A stretch of DNA of 64,000 nucleotides from Gp6-AA40 sp036407095 (GTDB lineage Bacteria > Acidobacteriota > Vicinamibacteria > Vicinamibacterales > UBA2999): NCBI GenBank assembly GCA_036407095.1, contig DASWZV010000031.1, forward strand, positions 30,951-94,950, read 5' to 3'. The notes beneath the pieces are model-generated. The model was not told where the DNA came from, did no database searches, and was given only the letters and a program-made list of their open reading frames with translations. The position numbers were made by a program, and so were the translations under genes. Each line of letters starts with the position of its first letter. Position 1 is the first letter of the stretch. Positions 51,799 through 61,105 of the stretch are shown piece by piece.

Positions 51799-53799
51799 AT
51801 GAGCGCAGCGGTCCTCACGGCGATGCCTGCCAGGCTTCGCGACTGGTTGTCGCGAGGGCACCAGGGCGATCACGGAGACGCCTCCACGGCGACGAGCCTG
51901 GATAGTCTTCCGGCCGCTGTCTTCGTCGTCGCCGTCGTCGCCATCGGCTTCGCCGCCAAGCCACTCGTCGCGAGCGCAGTCGCCTTCTACCTGGCCAGCA
52001 CCTTCATCGTGGCGACCGCAGTCAGCCTTGCGGCACGCCAGTCGATCCTTCGTCTCCACCGCGAAACCGTGACCGCATTGGAAGCCGCGCGGCAGTCCGA
52101 GCAGCGATATGCGCTGGCGGCGGCCGGCTCGAACGACGGTCTGTGGGATTGGGACATTCCCAACGACGCGCTCTACTGCTCCGAGCGCTGGAAGCTGATG
52201 ATCGGCCTGCCCGCTGATGCGGAGGTCTCGACTTTCGATCAGTGGCTCCAACGCGCCAGTGAGGACGATCGCGCGGGGCTCGTCCAGAATCTTCGTGCCC
52301 ACCTCGACGGTGAGTGCGCGCAGTTCGAGCATGAGTATCGCATCGACGACGCCCGCGGGGGCATACGGTGGGTGCTCTGCCGCGGCATCGCCGTGCGTGA
52401 CGAAACTGGCCGTCCGGTGCGAATGGCCGGCTCGCAGACCGACATCAGCGAGCAGCGACGCATCCGCGACTCGCTCGCGCAGGCCGCGCGTCACGATGCG
52501 CTGACCGGTCTGCCGAACCGTACGCAGTTCGGCGAACTGCTGCAGCGCGCGATCGTGCAGGGGGCCCATAGTGCGTCACACACCTACGCGGTCCTCTTCA
52601 TCGACCTCGACGGCTTCAAGCTCGTAAACGACAGCCTCGGTCACATCGTGGGCGATCGCTTCCTGGTCGCGCTCGCGCAGCGGCTGCAGGCCCGTCTGCG
52701 GCCGGGCGACACGCTGGCCCGTCTCGGCGGCGACGAGTTTGCCGTGCTCGCCGGGAACTTCGGCACGCCTGAGGATGTGTGCGCGATTGCCGAGCGCCTG
52801 CAGCGCGCGCTCGGCGCACCGCTCCAGATCGACGGTCACGAGCTGTTCGGATCGGCCAGCATCGGCATCGTCGTCGGGGGGACGCAGTATCGGTCGATGG
52901 ATGCGATTCTTCGTGATGCCGACATCGCGATGTATCGCGCGAAGGCGGCCGGCCGCGGCGGATACGAGTTCTTCGATCCCGAGATGCACGCGTCGGCGTT
53001 GCGGCGGTTGACGGTAGAGACCGAGCTGCGACACGTGATCGAACGCAAAGAGCTGACGGTGTTCTATCAGCCGATCGTCCAGCTTTCCTCGACGCGCATC
53101 AGCGGCTTCGAAGCGCTCGTGCGCTGGATCCGGACCGATGGCCAGGTGGCCTCGCCTTCCGATTTCATCGCCGTGGCCGAAGAGACCGGCCTGATCGTGC
53201 CGTTGACGCATCAGGTACTGCGCGACGCCTGTCAGCAAGTCGCTGCATGGCAGCGGATGTTTGGCAGTCCGCTGCAATTGTCCGTGAACGTGTCGTCGGC
53301 GCTGCTCATGCACGAGGATTTCATCGAGGACGTCGAGGACGCGATCAGTGAAAGCGGCTTGCTGCCGCGAAGCCTGCAGCTCGAGATTACCGAGAGCGTG
53401 CTGATCAATCACTCGGATATGGTCGATCGCAACTTCGAGCGGCTTCGTCGGATCGGCGTGGCCGTGCACCTCGACGACTTCGGCACCGGCTATTCGTCGC
53501 TGAGTTATCTGCAGCGGTATCCCGTTGACGCGCTCAAGCTCGATAAGTCGTTCGTCGCGATGATGGGCACGCGTGACCATGATGGCGTCGGCGGCGCGAT
53601 CGTCAAACTGGCGCGCGAACTCGGAATGGGCCTCATTGCGGAAGGGGTCGAGACCGTGGAGCACGCCGAGCGGCTTCGGCGTCTGGACTGTCCGTATGCG
53701 CAGGGTCACCTGTTCTCCGAACCGCTGACCGCCGACGCCGTCATTCCGCTCCTGACGAAACAGTGTGCGTCCCCTCCGGCAATGGCCACGACGTCGTAG
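51799..53799 (+). CDS. PAS-GGDEF-EAL cyclic di-GMP protein
   Basis: 666 residues. Two membrane segments (about 36-58 and 62-82), a PAS domain (about 105-220; GLWDWDIPNDALYCSERW), a GGDEF domain (about 225-390; active motif RLGGDEF, with RPGD five residues before it as a product-inhibition I-site) and an EAL domain (about 405-650; FEALVRW, DDFGTGYSSLSYL, KLDKSFV, EGVET). All signature residues for both synthesis and breakdown of c-di-GMP are present, so it may be bifunctional, switched by the PAS ligand. Confidence 0.94.
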   Translation: MSAAVLTAMPARLRDWLSRGHQGDHGDASTATSLDSLPAAVFVVAVVAIGFAAKPLVASAVAFYLASTFIVATAVSLAARQSILRLHRETVTALEAARQSEQRYALAAAGSNDGLWDWDIPNDALYCSERWKLMIGLPADAEVSTFDQWLQRASEDDRAGLVQNLRAHLDGECAQFEHEYRIDDARGGIRWVLCRGIAVRDETGRPVRMAGSQTDISEQRRIRDSLAQAARHDALTGLPNRTQFGELLQRAIVQGAHSASHTYAVLFIDLDGFKLVNDSLGHIVGDRFLVALAQRLQARLRPGDTLARLGGDEFAVLAGNFGTPEDVCAIAERLQRALGAPLQIDGHELFGSASIGIVVGGTQYRSMDAILRDADIAMYRAKAAGRGGYEFFDPEMHASALRRLTVETELRHVIERKELTVFYQPIVQLSSTRISGFEALVRWIRTDGQVASPSDFIAVAEETGLIVPLTHQVLRDACQQVAAWQRMFGSPLQLSVNVSSALLMHEDFIEDVEDAISESGLLPRSLQLEITESVLINHSDMVDRNFERLRRIGVAVHLDDFGTGYSSLSYLQRYPVDALKLDKSFVAMMGTRDHDGVGGAIVKLARELGMGLIAEGVETVEHAERLRRLDCPYAQGHLFSEPLTADAVIPLLTKQCASPPAMATTS

Positions 53800-53827
53800 G
53801 GCACGTCCTGTTCGACGGGCCGCGGCC

Positions 53828-54799
53828 TCACAACTTTCGCAATCTCACTCGACGGACCGCGTGATCCCGGCCCTTTTCGAGGATCAAGTGCGCGCGTTCC
53901 CGTGTTGGAAAGACGTTCTCGCGCAGGTTCACGAGATTGATCGACCGCCAGATGCCGCGCGCCGTCTCCACGGCTGCGTCGTCGTCGAGCGCGGCGTAGC
54001 GATGGAAATAGGATGACGGGTTCCTGAAGACCGTCTCGCGAAGGCTGAGGAAGCGCTCGACGTACCACTGCTCGATGTCCAACTCGTGTGCGTCGACGTA
54101 GATCGAGTAGTCGAAGAAATCAGACACGAACATCGGCATCTGACGACCGGAACGCCCGCCGGTCTGGAGCACGTTCAGCCCCTCGACGATCACGATGTCG
54201 GGTTGTCGCACCGATTGATATTCTCCAGGCACGATGTCGTATCGGAGATGCGAGTACACCGGCGCGAGCACCTCCGGCACGCCGGACTTCACATCGGCGA
54301 GAAAGCGAATGAGCCTGCGCTGATCGTAGCTCTCCGGAAATCCCTTGCGCTGGAGAAGCCCGCGCGCGTCGAGCGTCGCAAGCGGTAGCAGAAAGCCATC
54401 GGTCGTGATCAGATCGACTGTAGGATGGCTCGGCCAGCGTGAGAGCAACGCTTGGAGCACGCGTGACGCGGTGCTCTTCCCAACAGCGACGCTGCCGGCG
54501 ATGCCGATCACGAACGGGACACGCGGACTCTCCGACCCGAAGAACGTCGCTCTGGCGCGATGAAGGTCCTGCGTGGCGCCCACATAGAGATTGAGGAGGC
54601 GTGACAACGGCAGATAGACATCCGACACCTCGTCGAGCGAGATCGTCTCGTTGATGCTGACGAGGCCTTTGAGCTGTGCCTCCGAAAGCGGCAGCGGAGT
54701 CGATTCGCGCAGGCGCGCCCACTCGGCGCGCGTGAACTCGACGAAGCGGGAAATGGCGACCTGACCGCCTGGCTGTAACGTCACCGTGAGCAGGCTCAT
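53828..54799 (-). CDS. coaA: Pantothenate kinase, type I
   Basis: 323 residues. It phosphorylates pantothenate, the first step of coenzyme A synthesis. The P-loop GIAGSVAVGKST, DLITTDGFLLP, FPESYDQRRLI and VIVEGLNVLQTG are all present. Length is slightly above the usual 310. Convergent with the GGDEF-EAL gene (28-base gap). A dispersed palindrome begins directly at the start codon, so the 5' leader is a hairpin with no visible ribosome binding site. Confidence 0.96.
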   Translation of the reverse strand: MSLLTVTLQPGGQVAISRFVEFTRAEWARLRESTPLPLSEAQLKGLVSINETISLDEVSDVYLPLSRLLNLYVGATQDLHRARATFFGSESPRVPFVIGIAGSVAVGKSTASRVLQALLSRWPSHPTVDLITTDGFLLPLATLDARGLLQRKGFPESYDQRRLIRFLADVKSGVPEVLAPVYSHLRYDIVPGEYQSVRQPDIVIVEGLNVLQTGGRSGRQMPMFVSDFFDYSIYVDAHELDIEQWYVERFLSLRETVFRNPSSYFHRYAALDDDAAVETARGIWRSINLVNLRENVFPTRERAHLILEKGRDHAVRRVRLRKL

Positions 54800-54866
54800 T
54801 GTACGTAGTGTCCGGCTTCAGCCGGACCGGACCGGAGGGGCCGCCTTTAGGCAGCCCCTCCTCTAG
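54800..54866. repeat. Intergenic palindromic element at the coaA start
   Basis: It opens with the same 22 bases as 1798-1819. Stem GTCCGGC-TTCA-GCCGGAC (54810-54827) and a second, imperfect unit GGGGCCGCCTTTAGGCAGCCCC-type (54836-54858). It lies immediately upstream of the coaA ATG. Confidence 0.65.
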
Positions 54867-55023
54867 GCGGTCCCCTCCTCGCCTCCGCGGCTCCTGAGTC
54901 ACATCTGAGTCACATCACGAGGACAGTGCCCGCGTGAAGGCACGCTGGACTGTCCTCCCTAAATGACCCCCGACCCCAATTTCCATCGAGATCGGCTGGC
55001 CTGACCTTTGCCATGCGTCCGCC

Positions 55024-55803
55024 ATGCGCTTCGGGCTTCTGGTCTTGCTCGCCTTCGCCGTGGCGACGCCGGCGGTAGCCACGCCCGCCGACGAGGCTCA
55101 ATCCTCAACCCAACCAATCAGCGGTACACCCGACTTTCTATTCGGACGACCGCGCGGATCGTTCGGGATTCGAGGCAGCTGGATGGTGAGCCGCGCCGGC
55201 AGCGACTGGTACAAGTTCGTCACCGACCAGCTGACGCTCAAGAACAGCGACTTCAACCAGCCGGCCATCGGCACAGAGGGCGGGGTCACCTTGACGCCCC
55301 GTCTCGATCTCGTCTTCGGTGTCGACTACGGGCAATCGACGACCAATTCGGAGTACCGCAACCTGGTCGATAACAATCGTCTGCCAATCGAGCAGACGAC
55401 GCTGCTCCGCGAGACCAACATCAGCGCGGGAGTGAAATACGCGCTGACGGAACGAGGGCGTCAGATCAGCCGCCTTGCATGGGTGCCCAGATCGTTCGTC
55501 CCCTATGTCGGAGCGGGCGGCGGGGCGATGTGGTTTCAGGTTCGCCAGACGGGCGACTTCGTCGATTACGTCGATTTCTCAGTGTTTACCGATGTCTTCG
55601 AGGCCAAAGGGTGGGCGCCAAGTGCGCACGTCTTCGGGGGCATCGATATCAGACTCCTGAGGCGCATGTTTCTGACGCTCGACGGGCGTTACGTCTGGGC
55701 AAAAGGCGACCTCGGCCGGACCTGGGTGGATTTCGATCCGATCGACCTGTCCGGTTTTAGAATGGCTGCAGGAATCAACTTCGTCTTCGAGGAGGCCCGA
55801 TGA
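55024..55803 (+). CDS. Outer-membrane beta-barrel-like protein
   Basis: 259 residues with signal peptide (LVLLAFAVATPAVA). Mature sequence shows amphipathic, aromatic strands: GSFGIRGSWMVSRAGSDWYKF, VPYVGAGGGAMWFQV, RMFLTLDGRYVWAKGDLG and a barrel-type last strand FRMAAGINFVFEEAR. Likely an 8- or 10-strand barrel. It overlaps the next gene by four bases (ATGA). Confidence 0.7.
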   Translation: MRFGLLVLLAFAVATPAVATPADEAQSSTQPISGTPDFLFGRPRGSFGIRGSWMVSRAGSDWYKFVTDQLTLKNSDFNQPAIGTEGGVTLTPRLDLVFGVDYGQSTTNSEYRNLVDNNRLPIEQTTLLRETNISAGVKYALTERGRQISRLAWVPRSFVPYVGAGGGAMWFQVRQTGDFVDYVDFSVFTDVFEAKGWAPSAHVFGGIDIRLLRRMFLTLDGRYVWAKGDLGRTWVDFDPIDLSGFRMAAGINFVFEEAR

Positions 55804-57035
55804 AAGCCCTGATCGCCGCTGTCGCGCTCGTCCTCCTGTCTTCGCCGTCCTTCGCGCAGACCGCCGCGGATCCGCATTGGACGCCGTGGCTCGGATGCTG
55901 GAACCTCGTGCTCGAGAACGAACGCGTGGGCAGCCCGAGTCCTGAAACCGCGCGGGAGCTTCCCCGTTCGCGCGGCGCCGAGGGCACTCCCCGCGTCTGC
56001 GTGGAACCGGCGCCCGAGGGAGGCGCCACTTTCCGGACGACGATAGGAACGGAAACGGCGATCCTCCAGACGCTCATCGCAGACGGCGTCGAGCGACCAC
56101 TCACCGACGCAGACTGCCGCGGTACGCAACGAGCCGAATGGTCGCGCAACGGACTCCGGCTGTACATCCGCGCCGAGCTCACCTGCAAAGACGACAAGAC
56201 GCCGCGACACGTGTCCGGGTTTGCGATGCTTGGCCCGGATGCGACGTGGACCGATGTGCAGGCGATCGCAACCGGCGACCGCAGCAGCTATCGCGTACGG
56301 CGCTATCGCCGCGCCGACCCTGTCGCGAGCGCCGCACTCCCACGAGGGATGCCATTGACGCTCGACGACGTGAAGGAGGCGAATGGCAAAGTGTCGCCGC
56401 AGGCGCTCGAAGCCGCGCTCGCGGAGACCAACGCGTGGTTTCCTCTGTCGAGTCGCGCACTCATCGACCTGGCCGACGCGAACGTGCCCGACCACGTGAT
56501 CGATCTGATGGTGGCTCTCTCGTATCCAAAGCGATTCGTCGTCGAACGCACCGCGCGGGCCGATCGCGCCCCCGGACCGGTCTTCGATGATCCGTTCAAT
56601 CTGGGCGGAGCTTTTGGATACCCGATCTGGTCCGACTCGTTCGGCTTCTATTCTTCGTACGGATTCTCGCCGTACTTCTACTCACCCTTCGCGTATGGCT
56701 ACTCTGGCGTGACGCCGTTTTTCGTGGGTGGCGGCGGATTCAACGTCATCGATCTCGACGGCGTCGTGCACGCCAGCCGGCCGAGCGGGAACGGTCGCGT
56801 CGTCGACGGACAGGGATATACGCGGGTGCGACCACGCGACCAGGAGCCGACCGCGACGTCGGTACAAGGGAGCAGCGCAGCGGTCGCCAGCAGCGCCCCG
56901 TCGTCTTCAGGTGGCAGTTCCGGATCCGGAAGCTCCGTCACGAGCCAGGGGTTCACGAGCGGTGGATCCAGCGGTGGATCGAGTGGCGGTTCGAGTGGCG
57001 GCGACGGCGGCGGCCGAACGGCGCAGCCTCGCTGA
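55800..57035 (+). CDS. Secreted Gly/Ser-rich protein, unknown function
   Basis: 411 residues with signal peptide (LVLLSSPSFAQ). The first 180 residues have a lipocalin-like feel (PHWTPWLGCWNLVLEN; two Cys). Residues about 200-230 (LPLSSRALIDLADANVPDHVIDLMVALSYP, written here in part) are helical. The C-terminal third is low-complexity: a Tyr/Phe/Pro-rich run (SPYFYSPFAYGYSG) and then a Ser/Gly tail with SGGSSGG repeats. It is translationally coupled to the barrel gene upstream. Confidence 0.65.
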   Translation: MKALIAAVALVLLSSPSFAQTAADPHWTPWLGCWNLVLENERVGSPSPETARELPRSRGAEGTPRVCVEPAPEGGATFRTTIGTETAILQTLIADGVERPLTDADCRGTQRAEWSRNGLRLYIRAELTCKDDKTPRHVSGFAMLGPDATWTDVQAIATGDRSSYRVRRYRRADPVASAALPRGMPLTLDDVKEANGKVSPQALEAALAETNAWFPLSSRALIDLADANVPDHVIDLMVALSYPKRFVVERTARADRAPGPVFDDPFNLGGAFGYPIWSDSFGFYSSYGFSPYFYSPFAYGYSGVTPFFVGGGGFNVIDLDGVVHASRPSGNGRVVDGQGYTRVRPRDQEPTATSVQGSSAAVASSAPSSSGGSSGSGSSVTSQGFTSGGSSGGSSGGSSGGDGGGRTAQPR

Positions 57036-57050
57036 CCTCGCCTCCTCGAT

Positions 57051-57099
57051 GTAGGGGCCGCCTTCAGGCGGCCCTGGGCCGGCTGAAGCCGGCCCCTAC
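57051..57099. repeat. Nested palindromic element after the Gly/Ser-rich gene
   Basis: Two hairpins side by side: GGGCCGCC-TTCA-GGCGGCCC (57055-57074) and GGGCCGGC-TGAA-GCCGGCCC (57076-57095). The outer arms GTAGGGGCC and GGCCCCTAC (57051-57059, 57091-57099) also pair, so a cruciform-like alternative exists. The best-formed copy of the family. Confidence 0.75.
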
Positions 57100-57131
57100 G
57101 TACGGCGACTGCGTGTTATTCTGCGCCCCTC

Positions 57132-58517
57132 ATGAGACCCATGCCATCGTCCTCCCCAATGCGCGTGTCGAATCCGTTGGCGCTTCTGTTGATCTGTCTT
57201 GTTGCGTCGTCCTTTGCCTCTGCGCAGCAGGCTCCGCAAGGGCGTGGTGGTCAGGCCGGCGCACGCGGACAAGGCGGGGGCGGACGTGGAGCGCCTCGCC
57301 CGGAGTGCGCGTCTCCCAAGATTCCAGCAGCGGAATGCAATGTCGGCGCAACCCCGATTCAGTGGCCCGATCCGCCGCTTGGCGACGGTCCGTTTCTCGT
57401 TGAATCCGCAGTACCTGCCCATCGCAATCTGCGCGTCGTCGTGATGGCGCGACTCCAGCAACCCTGGTCAATCGCGTTTCTTCCCGACGGCAACATCTTC
57501 GTGACCGAGCGTGGCGGGCGCCTGCGGATCATCCGCAACGGCGTGCTCGATCCGAACCCGGTTGCCGGCGTACCGAAAGTACAAGCCGCGGGTCTCCAGG
57601 GGCTGATGGATGTCGTACTCCATCCGCGATTCGCAGAGAACCACTTCGTGTATCTCGCGTATCACAAGCCGGTTCCGATTCCAGGCGCCCCACCCACCGC
57701 ATCAGGTGCGCCCGCGATGGCAGGCGAAACCACACTCGCACGCGGCGTATGGAATGGCAAAGAGCTCACTGATGTCCGCAACATCTTCGAATCGGGAGCG
57801 ACACGCACCGAGTCGTCGCGAATCGGCTTCGGTCGTGATGGGATGCTCTATATGTCGATCAGCGCGTCGGGAACCGGTCCCGATGTGTTCCGCTCGGCCG
57901 ATCCCAACGACTACGCCGGCAAGACCGTTCGTCTCCGCGACGATGGGACGATCCCGCCGGACAACCCGTTTGCGAACAAGCCGGGCTACAAGCCTGGCAT
58001 CTACACGCTGGGACATCGCAACGGCCACTCGATGGCGCTCAACCCCGAAACCGGCGAGTTCTGGATGACCGAGCAGGGGCCCGATGGTGGTGACGAGATC
58101 AACGTGCTCAAGCCCGGCGCCAACTACGGCTGGCCCTCTGTAAGCGCCGGACGCAACTACATGGGACCGAAGATTTCAGAAGTCCCCTGGCGCGAGGGCT
58201 TCGAGCAGGCCATCGTGACCTGGGTGCCGTCCATCGCCGTTGCGGGCGGGACGTTCTACACCGGCGACCGATTTCCAGGATGGAAGCGCAACTTCTTCGT
58301 CGGCGGCCTTCGAGAAGGCGAGACGCCTCGCACCGGGCAAATGCAGCGAATCGAGTTCAACGAGAAGTGGGAGGAGATCAGACGCGAACCGATGCTCCGT
58401 GATCTGCATCAGCGGATCCGCGACGTGCGGCAGGGACCCGATGGTCTGCTCTACCTCGTGACTGGAGAGGATCAAGGCGCACTGCTCCGCATCGAGCCGG
58501 CGGACGCGAAACAGTAG
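57132..58517 (+). CDS. PQQ-dependent sugar dehydrogenase family protein (GDH-B-like)
   Basis: 461 residues with a signal peptide ending at FASA. A six-bladed propeller: PWSIAFLPDGNIFVTERGGRLRII, LMDVVLHPRFAENHFVYLAYHK, SRIGFGRDGMLYMSISASG, GHRNGHSMALNPETGEFWMTEQGPDGGDEINVLKPGANYGWP and GLLYLVTGEDQGALLRIEP (each shown in part). His in GHRNG and Arg residues near it bind PQQ in soluble glucose dehydrogenase. It should oxidise aldoses in the periplasm. This is the second PQQ enzyme of the window. Internal ATGs at 57141 and 57159 are alternative starts. Confidence 0.9.
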   Translation: MRPMPSSSPMRVSNPLALLLICLVASSFASAQQAPQGRGGQAGARGQGGGGRGAPRPECASPKIPAAECNVGATPIQWPDPPLGDGPFLVESAVPAHRNLRVVVMARLQQPWSIAFLPDGNIFVTERGGRLRIIRNGVLDPNPVAGVPKVQAAGLQGLMDVVLHPRFAENHFVYLAYHKPVPIPGAPPTASGAPAMAGETTLARGVWNGKELTDVRNIFESGATRTESSRIGFGRDGMLYMSISASGTGPDVFRSADPNDYAGKTVRLRDDGTIPPDNPFANKPGYKPGIYTLGHRNGHSMALNPETGEFWMTEQGPDGGDEINVLKPGANYGWPSVSAGRNYMGPKISEVPWREGFEQAIVTWVPSIAVAGGTFYTGDRFPGWKRNFFVGGLREGETPRTGQMQRIEFNEKWEEIRREPMLRDLHQRIRDVRQGPDGLLYLVTGEDQGALLRIEPADAKQ

Positions 58518-58687
58518 CGATCCCTCGGGTGGGCCGGATGACGGGAGGCCGAAATGGCGTCTCCACCCAATCGACTTTCGTCACCCAATTGCAGCTGTTC
58601 GTGTACAGTAACGTGGTATTCGTCACAAATTGGTTGAGCCGAGGGACGAACGCCAGGAAAGATTGCTCATCGGGCTGTGTGACTGTG

Positions 58688-59344
58688 ATGACATTCATGC
58701 GCCTTCTTTTTGTCGTCCTGATGACCGTTGGCATGTGCCTTCCGGCACACGCCGGAGGTGCGGTCATCATCGACAGCATCCTCGTCCGCGTCTACGACAA
58801 CGCCGGTGTTCTATCGTCCGACCTCAACGACGCGCTCAAGCAGTCCTACGAGATTCTTCGGCGCGCCGACGTGACGGTCGACTGGGTGCAGTGCCCGGCC
58901 AGGCGAACGGGGCCAGTGCCAGCCATCTGCGACACGACGAGGGGTCCTAGCGAAATGGTGGTGCGCCTGGTCGAGGGCGCGGCCAAGGATCGCGATCGAC
59001 GCCCGCTCGGACAGCCCATACTCGACCCCAACAGCGGCACTGGTGTCTTTGCTACTGTGTTCATGAACCGCGTCAATCGCTATGCCGAGGTCGCGCAGTA
59101 CTCGCGATCGGTGGTGCTGGGTCGCGCGATCGCGCACGAGATCGGTCATCTCATTCTGGGGACGAACAGCCACAGCGAAACCGGGCTGATGCGGGAAGTC
59201 TGGACCGTCGAGCAGTTGCTCCGTAATCGTCCCGAGGACTGGCAGTTTTCGCCGGCTCAGACGTTCGAGCTGCGCAGTGCGTGGCTCGCTGGCGGAGCGC
59301 TGGCATCAAAGGGACAGAGCGCGTCGAAACGTCCCCGGACCTGA
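58688..59344 (+). CDS. Secreted zincin-like metallopeptidase
   Basis: About 218 residues from the ATG at 58688, which directly precedes a signal peptide (LLFVVLMTVGMCLPAHA); the frame is open from 58529 but without a signal there. The zinc motif HEIGH (150-154, AIAHEIGHLILG) is followed by SHSETGLM, which supplies the third His and the Met-turn: a minimal metzincin-like active site (HExxHxxxGxxxH). Cys residues in QCPARR and ICDTTRG may form a disulfide. The substrate is unknown. Confidence 0.78.
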   Translation: MTFMRLLFVVLMTVGMCLPAHAGGAVIIDSILVRVYDNAGVLSSDLNDALKQSYEILRRADVTVDWVQCPARRTGPVPAICDTTRGPSEMVVRLVEGAAKDRDRRPLGQPILDPNSGTGVFATVFMNRVNRYAEVAQYSRSVVLGRAIAHEIGHLILGTNSHSETGLMREVWTVEQLLRNRPEDWQFSPAQTFELRSAWLAGGALASKGQSASKRPRT

Positions 59345-59367
59345 GGCCCTGATTTCATCAGAATCCT

Positions 59368-59389
59368 GAGCAAATTGTGTAATTTGCTC
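59368..59389. terminator. Hairpin after the zincin gene
   Basis: A perfect 9-bp stem, GAGCAAATT-GTGT-AATTTGCTC, 24 bases after the stop at 59344. It is much AT-richer than its surroundings. No long T-run follows. Confidence 0.5.
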
Positions 59390-59581
59390 GACTGCCATCA
59401 ACTCAGAAAATCCGTTCGGGTCTAGAAATCACGAGGCGCGATTCCCCGTCCAGGAACAGCCGCGGACGTCAAGGCCTGCCCGCTTCAAACCGTTAACCCC
59501 GTGCTCTTACAGCGGCTTGCCTGTCAGAAGGCCCGCTTACGCGACGAGGGAATAACTGTTGCTCAGCAATAGCCCGAGCAG

Positions 59582-60580
59582 GTGTTCGACCGCCGTCGGA
59601 CGACAAATATGAGATCAAGCTTTCCCGGTGCAATCGAGCGGATGAACAAGGAACTCTGGGTCCTGCTGTCCTTGTTTGGAGTCGCGCTCCTCAATCAGGT
59701 CATCGCGTCACAGCGAATCGTCCTGAGCCTGTTCGCGCTGCCCACGATTGCCTCGTCGTATTTCTACGGCCGACGACACGGAACGTTGACGGCGTTCGCC
59801 AGCGTGCTGCTCGTATCGTGCCTCCTGATCTTCCGCGGCGCAGCGCCCGGCAACGAGCTGATCGCGCGAGACATGCTGTCCAGCACGTGGCTCGAAGTCG
59901 CCTGTTGGGGGGGATCGCTGGTGGTCACTGGATATCTGATGGGCACGCTCTACGAGCAGAAAAGCCGGCAGATCGCTGAACTGCGTGAAACCTATCAGGG
60001 CGTGCTCCTCATCCTTCGTCACTTCATCTCGAAGGACACCTATACCGAGAATCACTGCTACCGCGTCTCGGTCTATGCGACTCGGATAGCGGCGCAGCTC
60101 GATCTGCCGGCCGATCGGATTGAGGACGTTCGCGCGGCGGCCCTTCTTCACGACATCGGCAAGCTCGATATCAGCCGCGACCTGCTGTACAGGGCTGCGA
60201 AGCTGACTCGTGCGGAGTACGAGAAGGTGCAGGAACATGTGCCGCGCGGTGTGGAAATGACGGAGCCGGTCGGCAGCGCGGTGCGGCGTGTGGTCCCGAT
60301 CATCCTCGCGCACCGCGACAAATTCGACGGCGGGGCCGGACACAAACCCACGAACGGACAAGAGATCCCGATCGAGTCGCGCATCATCGCCGTGGCCGAC
60401 GTTTACGATGCGCTGACGAGCGATCGTCCTTATCGCAAAGCGATGTCGCCCCTCGAAGTACGCGATGTCATCCTGAACGGAGCCGAGACCGAGTTCGATC
60501 CGCAAGTCATCGGCGCATTCAACACGCTCTTCAAGCGCGGCGAATTGGAAATCTGGTCGGCGCCCCTGCCGGCGGCGTAA
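59582..60580 (+). CDS. HD-GYP-like protein with degenerate GYP motif
   Basis: 332 residues from the GTG at 59582 (other starts at 59609 and 59642). Three or four N-terminal membrane segments (about 24-42, 45-62, 68-85, 105-122), then an HD domain (about 140-320): LRHFISKDTYTENHCYRVS, LLHDIGK (His190-Asp191), and HRDKFDGGAGHKP where active enzymes read HHExxDGxGYP. The HD metal residues remain, but one of the two adjacent His is Arg245 and the GYP triplet is missing. It may be a weak or inactive c-di-GMP hydrolase, or act on another nucleotide. Confidence 0.82.
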   Translation: MFDRRRTTNMRSSFPGAIERMNKELWVLLSLFGVALLNQVIASQRIVLSLFALPTIASSYFYGRRHGTLTAFASVLLVSCLLIFRGAAPGNELIARDMLSSTWLEVACWGGSLVVTGYLMGTLYEQKSRQIAELRETYQGVLLILRHFISKDTYTENHCYRVSVYATRIAAQLDLPADRIEDVRAAALLHDIGKLDISRDLLYRAAKLTRAEYEKVQEHVPRGVEMTEPVGSAVRRVVPIILAHRDKFDGGAGHKPTNGQEIPIESRIIAVADVYDALTSDRPYRKAMSPLEVRDVILNGAETEFDPQVIGAFNTLFKRGELEIWSAPLPAA

Positions 60581-60671
60581 ACGGAACGACGCACCTATTG
60601 CGCTTTCGTGCAAGACCGATAACTGCGGAGAGGCACTCGCCCAAAGAAAGCCTCGGGGCCGCGGGCGTGCG

Positions 60672-60800
60672 ATGTCGATGAATGAAACCGTCTATCTGTT
60701 CGCGTTGAGTGTGCCGGAACTGCTCGAAGCGCTCGTGAACGGCCAGGCGGCTCCGTCACGAGAGACCCAGCAGCCCGAGCCCGAAGAGCGAGCCGCGTAA
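60672..60800 (+). CDS. Possible 42-residue protein
   Basis: ATG at 60672 (or 60678) to TAA at 60800. MSMNETVYLFALSVPELLEA is amphipathic-helix-like, the tail (RETQQPEPEERAA) is acidic. No clear ribosome binding site. It starts a row of three tiny genes, all on the plus strand and 28-60 bases apart, which makes it more likely to be real. Confidence 0.35.
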   Translation: MSMNETVYLFALSVPELLEALVNGQAAPSRETQQPEPEERAA

Positions 60801-60827
60801 GGCGGCCGAATCACAAAGGGAGGACAC

Positions 60828-61046
60828 GTGGAAGCCGACCGTCGCGATACTGTCCGCCGCGCCGAGGTGGTCAGAACGGTACTCGAGCAAATCGTCCACA
60901 ACTCCGTGCCGTTCATCACGATCGAGACGGTTACAAAATCGCTGCACATCTCGACCGAGGCCGCCACCCGCATCATCCAGCGGCTGGTCAGCGCCGGCAT
61001 CCTGGTCGAAGCGCGCGACGGAATCTGGATTCGGATATCGCCCTGA
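60828..61046 (+). CDS. Small winged-helix-like protein
   Basis: 72 residues with GTG start and a strong AGGGAGG ribosome binding site. The order helix-helix-strand is that of a compact winged helix: RAEVVRTVLEQIVHNSVPFI, TIETVTKSLHISTEAATRIIQRLVSAGILVE and a final hairpin DGIWIRI. The TEAATRIIQRLVSAGIL stretch fits a recognition helix, so it may bind DNA as a dimer. Confidence 0.68.
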   Translation: MEADRRDTVRRAEVVRTVLEQIVHNSVPFITIETVTKSLHISTEAATRIIQRLVSAGILVEARDGIWIRISP

Positions 61047-61105
61047 GCAAGATTTTCTGTTCGCCCCCCTGCTGTTGCATCCATCGATGCCGATAAGCGA
61101 GGTAA

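Noticed and set aside
52576..53709. 377-residue minus-strand gene
   Set aside because: Antisense of the GGDEF-EAL gene; shadow of its codon bias.
54910..55101. 63-residue minus-strand gene before the beta-barrel gene
   Set aside because: It overlaps the start and signal peptide of the gene at 55024 and has unnatural composition.
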